From the NCBI RefSeq assembly GCF_947179165.1, contig NC_077248.1:14608756-14672755 (forward strand): 64,000 nt of DNA, read 5' to 3'. The notes under the pieces were generated by a model that was not told the DNA's origin, made no database searches, and worked only from the letters and a program-made list of their open reading frames with translations. Both the position numbers and the translations under genes were made by a program. How positions within the stretch are numbered: position 1 is the stretch's first letter; each line of letters opens with the position of its first letter. Shown one piece after another: positions 58,230 through 64,000 of the stretch. Source of the stretch: Solanum dulcamara (taxonomy: Eukaryota > Streptophyta > Magnoliopsida > Solanales > Solanaceae).

Positions 58230-59650
58230 ATGGACACAGGAGCAACATGACACATGACTTCCCGGAGAGAATGGTTCCATCAATATAAACCTATCTCAGG
58301 AGGATCTGTGTTCATGGGAGACAATCATGCTTTGGATGTTATTGGTATTGGGTCCATCAAAATAATGATATATGATGGCACGGTACACACCATCCAGGAG
58401 GTACGACATGTAAAAGACTTGAGGAAGAATCTATTATTTTTGGGACAATTAGATAATAATGGATGTTCATATAAGACTCATGGTGGAATCATGAAAATAT
58501 CAAAAAGAGTGCTTGTAGTGATGAAAGCGAAAAAACTTGATGCAAATCTATATGTGCTTAAAGGTGAAACACACCAAGAAGGAGAAGCATCAACCGCGTC
58601 AGCAAGTTCATTTGAAGAATCAACAATAATGTGGCATCATAATCTTGGCCATATGTCGGAACGAGGTTTGAAGATTCTTTCTGAGAAAAAGCTTCTTCCA
58701 GAGCTCAAAAAGGTTTCACTATCCTTTTGTGAGCATTGTGTTACCAGTAAGCAACATAGACTAAAGTTTAGCAGTTCCTATACTAAAAGCAAGAAAATAT
58801 TAGCTCTGATCCATTCTTATGTCTGACAAGCACCGGTGGAGTCCCTAGGAAGAGAAAAATATTTTGTATCATTTATCGACAATTACTCCAGAAGAAGTTG
58901 GGTGTATCAAATCAAGAGAAAGGCAGATATTTTTCTGATTTTCAAGGAGTTCAAAGAGTGGGTGGAACTTGAATCTAAGAAAAAGATCAAGTGTTTGAGG
59001 ACAGATAATGGAAGAGAATACACTGGTGATGAATTTGATAACTTCTGTAAATAAGAAGGTATTAAAAGGCAGTTCACAGTGACATATACTCCACAATAAA
59101 ATAGAGTAGCAAAGCAGATGAACAGAATCTTATTGGAATGGAAAAGAGCTATGTTGGCAACTGTAGGATTGGAAAAACCATTTTGGGCAAAAGTAGTCAA
59201 AACCGCCTGTTATGTAATCAATCGATCGCCATCAAACACAATTGATCTGAAAACGCCAATGGAGATGTGGATAGGATAATAGCTTATTATTCTTGCTTAC
59301 ATATATTTGAAATTCCTACTTATGTTATGTACAACACCCAAGAAAAATTGAAGTTGGATTCGAAATTCAGGAAATGCATTTTCTTAGGATATGCTCATGG
59401 AGTCAAGGGGTATCGCTTGTGGGATCTCACTGCCCGTAAGGTGATAATCAGCAGGGATGTTGTATTTGTTGAAAAATAAGATACAAGCAAAACAAGGTAG
59501 AACTTCAAAAGAAAAATCAGAGACTACTACAATTGAAATTGAAGAAATAGAAGAAGTTTCAGTTTCTTCTAAAGTAGCACCAGGGCACAAAAAACAAGAG
59601 AAAGCTGAGATCGAAACTTCACAAGTTCGACGGTCAACTAGGTAGAGAAG
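58230..59650 (+). pseudogene. Copia protease and integrase (broken)
   Basis: Protease MDTGAT at 58230-58247 is followed by TGA in place of W. The pre-integrase zinc finger MWHHNLGHMSERGL...CEHCVTSKQHR is at 58629-58760. The core has FIDNYSRRSWVYQI and LRTDNGREYTGDEF (58995-59040). Stops at 58824, 59052 and 59097 and a damaged stretch near 59270 break it. Confidence 0.85.
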
Positions 59651-59699
59651 AGAACCACTTTGGAACTCAGATTATTCTATAGAGGGCAATATTGCATAC

Positions 59700-61258
59700 T
59701 GTCTATTAACAGAGGATGGGGAGCCTTCAACTTTTCATGAGGTTATGAAAGGACAAGAATCATCTCTGTGGATGGCAGCAATGCGAGAAGAAATTGGAGC
59801 TCTTTATAAAAATAAAATATGGTATCTTGTTCAATTACCACAAGGAATGAAGGTCATTGGAAACAAATGGGTCTACAAGATCAAACGCAATGATAATGAT
59901 CAAGTGGAGAAGTATGGTGCAAGATTGGTGGTAAAAGAATTCGCTCAGAAAGAAGGTATAAACTTCAATGAGATATTTTCTCCGGTGGTTCGATTCACAA
60001 CAATTCAAGTGATCCTAGCAATGTGTTTGACTTGTACTTGCAGCAGTTAGATGTCAAAACTGCATTTCTTTATGGAGAGCTTGGAAAAGAAATTTACATG
60101 ATCTAACCAGAAGGTTTTGAAGAATAGGATAAAGAGAACTTGGTTTGCAGGTTGAACAAATCTCTATATAGTCTCAAACAGGCGCCGAGGTGTTGGTATA
60201 AGAGATTTGATTCCTTCATTATAAGCCTTGGATACAACAGACATAGTTTATATCCTTGTGTTTATTATAAGAGATTTGGTGATGACAATTTTATTATTTT
60301 GCTGTTGTATATTGATGACATGTTGGTAATAGGCCCCAACAACGATCATCTCACAAATTTAAAGGAACAGTTGGCTAGGAAGTTTGAAATGAAGGACTTG
60401 GGACCATCAAATAAGATTCTAGGTATGCAAATTCACCGACACAGAAATAATAGGAAGATTTGGCTTTCTTAAGAGAACTACTTGAAGAAAAGCTTGTGAC
60501 ACTTCAAGATGCAAGACTGTAAGTCAATTTCTACCCCACTTCCTATTAATTTCAAGTTATCCTCAAGTATGAGTCCTAGAAATAAAGCAGAAAGGATGGA
60601 GATGTCTCGAGTATCGTATGCATCAGCAGTGGAAAATTTAATATTCGCCATGGTATGTACAAGACCTGACATTGCACAAGCAGTGGAAGTGGTTGGCCGA
60701 TACATGGCTAATCCTGGTAGAGAGCATTGGAATACTATTAAGAGGATGCTGAGATATATAAAGTGTACCTCAGATGTTGCAATGTGTTATGGAGGATCAG
60801 ACTTTACTGTTAAAGGTTATGTTGATTCAGATTATGAAGGTGATCTTGATAAAAGCAAGTCCACCATAGGTTATGTGGAGGAGCTGTAAGCTGGATTTTA
60901 AAACTGCAGTCTATCGTGGCTACATCTACGACGGAAGCAAAATATGTAGCAGCTACCCAAGCTAGCAAAGAGGCAATATGAATGCAGATGTTACTGGAGG
61001 AGCTCAGGCACAAACAAAAGAAGGTTATTCTATTTTGTGACAGTCAGAGTGCTTTGCATCTTGCAAAGAATCCAACATTTTATTCAAGGACAAAGTACGT
61101 ACAGTTCAATATCACTTTGTTCGTGAGAAGGTGAAAGAACACAGTGTGGATATTCAGAAAATTCACACTAATGACAACTTAGCAGATGTGTTTACGAAGC
61201 CGATCAACAGTAACAAATTTATATGGTGTCGATCTTCTATTGTCCTAGTAGAAACGTA
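59700..61258 (+). pseudogene. Copia reverse transcriptase and RNase H (broken)
   Basis: RT start VIGNKWVYKIKRN at about 59850-59890; frameshift near 60040; LDVKTAFLYGEL, SLYSLKQAPRCWY, catalytic YIDD at 60308-60319. RNase H: YVDSDYEGDLDKSKSTIGYV near 60820-60880, frameshift near 60880, then VATSTTEAKYVAATQASKEA and LADVFTKPI near 61180-61205. Stops at 60105, 60126 and 60470. Confidence 0.85.
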
Positions 61259-61340
61259 ATATTGTAGTAATTGAGTAGAAATGATGGTGTGAAGACTTAA
61301 TTGATTCTCAATTAAATCTTCAAGTGGGAGAATGCAAGAA

Positions 61341-61355
61341 AGTCAAAAAGGGAGG
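61341..61355 (+). promoter_or_regulatory. Copia polypurine tract
   Basis: Purine-rich agtcaaaaagggagg-type stretch immediately before the TG of the 3' LTR; upstream caagtgggagaatg is the usual copia context. Confidence 0.75.
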
Positions 61356-61824
61356 TGCACATGCACCGTCCAAGAAGAAAACGCGTATTTTACGCGTTTC
61401 AAAAGTTGTTGCATCATTTAGCAACTTTTGACAAGAAAACATGTATTTTACACAAAAACACATATTTTACGCGTTTTCAGTTTCCTATAAATAGAGGGCC
61501 TCTTGACCTCATTTAGATCATCCACAAAAAATACAATCCAAAAGAGTAAGAACACAAAGAGAGTTATACACCAAGATAAATATTGTAGTCTTGAGTGTCC
61601 TCTTTAGTGAGTTATTCCTTTTACAGAAGAGAAGTGTTTATTGTTGTTTTCTCCTTGTATTTGAGAGTAGTGTACTCCCACAGTATCATAGTAAAATCCT
61701 TCTACCCCGTGGTTTTTCTCCTCTATCCGTTTGAGAGGTTTTCACGTAAAATTCTCGTGTTCAATTTATTTTTATTATTTATTATCATATCAAACTTTAG
61801 TTGTAGTTCTTCCTCACCCTGACA
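61356..61824 (+). repeat. Copia 3' LTR (469 bp)
   Basis: Starts TGCACATGCACC, ends CCCTGACA. Relative to the 5' LTR it carries an extra cacaaaaacacatattttacgc-like stretch near 61450-61475, made of acgcgtattttac repeats. Confidence 0.88.
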
Positions 61825-62371
61825 TAATCATATATTCAAGGATATCACATCAAATAGTTTTCCATTCAAACATCAAAATGTTCAATATAACAAACTTAAT
61901 CATGATTTTCAGGACAATTTCAACATGAAAGTTATGCAAGTTTTTTTCTAATAAGACCAAGACTAACTTTTTAAACCCAGAAAAGACAGTAATCCATCAC
62001 AAGCCTACATTTCAACAACTTTTTCCTATCTCAATCAAATTTCCAAAACATGTATTCACAAGTGAAACTCTAACATTGCAACATAAATATCAACATTAGC
62101 CATGTTGCATTTAAATTTCTATGAATAACATGAACAAATTTTTGTAATTTGAAAAAGAATAGAGATAAAATATAATTAACTCTTAACACAATAAGATTTG
62201 TGTAATCCTACATTCAACTGTTAATAATCATATCCGACGAGCTAAATTGATAACACGTATACTTGATCCCTCATACAAGTTTAACTGTGCCATTTTTTCA
62301 GAAAACAATATTATAGTCCCAAAAATCACAACTATAGTAGTATTACCTTTCTACGAACCAAATGAACTCTA
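61825..62371. other. AT-rich spacer
   Basis: No ORF or element recognised between the copia element and the next MITE. Confidence 0.5.
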
Positions 62372-62776
62372 AGGGTTTGTTTGGTATGAAATCAAATATT
62401 TTTTTATTTTTTTATTTTTGATTGGTCAAAATATATTGAAAATATTTTTTAAAAATAAGGAAAATAATTTTCCTAATGGAAGTAGGGAATATAAATTTCA
62501 TAAGTGACATTTCAAGTTTGTTGTCTACTCTCCATATATTCATCCAACCCTCAACCCTTGACCATCCAATCCCCGTTACCCCCCGAACTCCCACCCCGAC
62601 CCCATCCCGCCTGTTTGAGCCAGACATCCCATAGTATTTTGCTAGCTTACGTATAAATATTTTTGGGATAATATTTTTTTTGCTTATCAAACACTACAAA
62701 TAAACAAGAAACTCGCTTATTTTTCAAGAAGACATTTTTCATGAAAAATATTTTTGTTCTGTATCAAACACACCCT
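62372..62776. mobile_element. MITE with agggtttgtttggta termini
   Basis: Left agggtttgtttggtatg and right inverse (gtatcaaacacaccct) give 16-18-bp terminal inverted repeats; the next bases, near 62430-62460 and 62735-62752, are also partly inverse. About 405 bp, no transposase. The terminus resembles hAT-type MITEs, but no clear 8-bp duplication was found. Confidence 0.7.
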
Positions 62777-62866
62777 AAATGCTCAATAATATTGTTGGTT
62801 TTACGGTTAAACTTTGTTGAGAATGTTAATACAATTTTGTTTGTTGACCCTCCAAGTTCTCTTATA

Positions 62867-63119
62867 CTCCTTCCGTCCATTTTTACTTGTCCATTATATT
62901 ATTATGAGATGTCCAACAGTACTTGTTCAGTTTATAAAACCAATGAATAATTTACCATGATATATCTATTTTATCCTTGCTATTAAATACTATTTATTTT
63001 TAATGTTTAGGTTACTTGTACTTAATAAAAGTGATTTGGTATAATTATCCGTATCATTTATTGCTTCTTAATTTCTGTGGCAAGTCAATAATTGACAAAT
63101 ATTATTGGACAGTGGGGAG
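62867..63119. mobile_element. Stowaway-like MITE (~253 bp)
   Basis: Left ctccttccgtccatttttac and right inverse ending ggacagtggggag, flanked by TA (62865-62866, 63120-63121). The ctcc-t-ccgtcc terminus is characteristic of Stowaway (Tc1/mariner) MITEs in plants. Confidence 0.85.
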
Positions 63120-63579
63120 TATTCATTAAAGGAAAAAGAAAAGAAAAAAGTTATATCACAGCCAATGAAATCGATCCCTTCTTAATCTAATTTTGTAATA
63201 TCTCTATTAGCATTCATATATTTGAAGGAAAATTTATTGTTTTGTGCTTTATTTGTTTAACCCAAACGTTGGCGAGTTCTTTCTTCTTTTCGTCTTTATC
63301 AAACCAATGAGAAAAAGAATGGGTTTTTTCATCATTTTTAAAATATTGACAATATATATACAACTTAAACTTTTTCCATAACAAGACACTTAATTTCTTT
63401 TTTTCTAATTTCTTTTTCATGTTCAAACAATTTTGAGAAATTGGCAAATGGTACGGTTGACAAACAAATTAAGGAGTCGGGCAATAGATTTTAAAAAGAA
63501 AACATTGATTGAAGAGGCACAAATTTTGTAGACTTCTTTTATTAATTAAACATATCAATTTTTTTCTTCTAAAAATATA

Positions 63580-63802
63580 CTCTTTTGTTTCCATTCATGT
63601 GACAGTTTTTTTTTTAATTCGTCCCCAAAAATATCAAAATTTTATAATAAATAGTAATTTAATTTTTTAAATTTTCTTCTATCCTTACTAAAATGGTTTA
63701 CAGGCATAAAAATGATTATTTTAAATTACAATTTTGAAAAATCTTTATTTTTTTAATTTTTTTATATTAAATAAAGAAAATCACATAAATTATAACGAGA
63801 AG
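63580..63802. mobile_element. Stowaway-like MITE, diverged (~223 bp)
   Basis: Left ctcttttgtttccattcatgtgac and right inverse (atcacataaattataacgagaag), flanked by TA dinucleotides (63578-63579, 63803-63804). Same family type as above but older. Confidence 0.65.
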
Positions 63803-64000
63803 TATCAGTCAAAAATTACTCTGACACAGTTAAAGGAGATATAATGAAAAATGATAACATGATAAAGCAACGTAAGAATTGACTAATTAACCATTTTGTT
63901 AGGTGAAGGACATTTCTTTTTGGTTTATCCTTCCATCACGAGGCTAACATGAACGTCTTTTTGTGGTTATCTGGCAGAGCAATTAAAGAACATTTTTTGC

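Larger units (their letters stand above)
56740..61824 (+). mobile_element. Ty1/copia element, Tork lineage, decayed
   Basis: LTRs of about 440-470 bp, initiator-Met primer site, gag with CCHC knuckle, protease, integrase, RT, RNase H in copia order. Sequence style resembles Tnt1/Tork elements. The first two bases of the 5' LTR (TG) are missing because Tekay LTR ends there. Many stops and a few frameshifts, so inactive. The right LTR ends CCCTGACA at 61824. Confidence 0.88.

Overview
This is a plant nuclear genome window, most likely from a Solanaceae species (Solanum-like). The evidence is the AT-rich spacer, the dense nested LTR retrotransposons of plant-only lineages (Ty3/gypsy Tat, Tekay/Del and Reina; Ty1/copia Tork), the Stowaway-like and hAT-like MITEs, and one intron-containing host gene. 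I see no bacterial, organellar, rRNA, tRNA or CRISPR feature. Nearly everything is transposable-element sequence, and every retroelement polyprotein here is broken.

Layout. 1-917: AT-rich spacer with short tandem repeats. 918-8708: 5'-truncated Tat-lineage element (+) with a dual RNase H and one 851-bp 3' LTR. 9181-19219: hAT-like MITE flanked by the 8-bp duplication ataacaag and split by a complete 9.4-kb Tekay-type chromovirus (-, 9560-18926) with its own 5-bp duplication ctaaa and almost identical 2146-bp LTRs. 20126-20863: a MITE-like inverted repeat with a long fold-back core. 21429-27189: internally deleted Reina-like chromovirus (-) whose integrase is split by a 3.4-kb solo LTR (22664-26057, duplication ggaaa). 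29133-30147: another inverted-repeat element. 31202-32126: the only convincing host gene, a two-exon RING E3 ligase of the BOI/BRG (SBP1-like) family on the minus strand. 34279-45426: a second, near full-length but decayed Tat element (+) whose 3' LTR is cut off. 45427-56739: a Tekay-type array, int/chromodomain - LTR - gag-pol - LTR. 56740-61824: a decayed Tork-lineage copia element. 61825-64000: spacer with three MITEs.

Relative order of events can be read from target-site duplications. The minus-strand Tekay is younger than the hAT MITE it splits. The solo LTR is younger than the Reina-like element. The plus-strand Tekay appears to have inserted 7 bp inside the copia 5' LTR. The Tat 3' LTR was later joined illegitimately to the middle of a Tekay integrase.

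I did not find a convincing new biological system. The most interesting non-routine signals are: (i) a matching antisense TATA box plus splice-donor signal in the 3' non-coding region of both Tat elements, reading into their tandem arrays; (ii) a conserved 3' block just after pol in both; (iii) a very young Tekay copy carrying four in-frame stops that look like C-to-T or G-to-A changes; and (iv) the shared-LTR Tekay array, whose two copies carry the same frameshift. All identities and counts were judged by eye.
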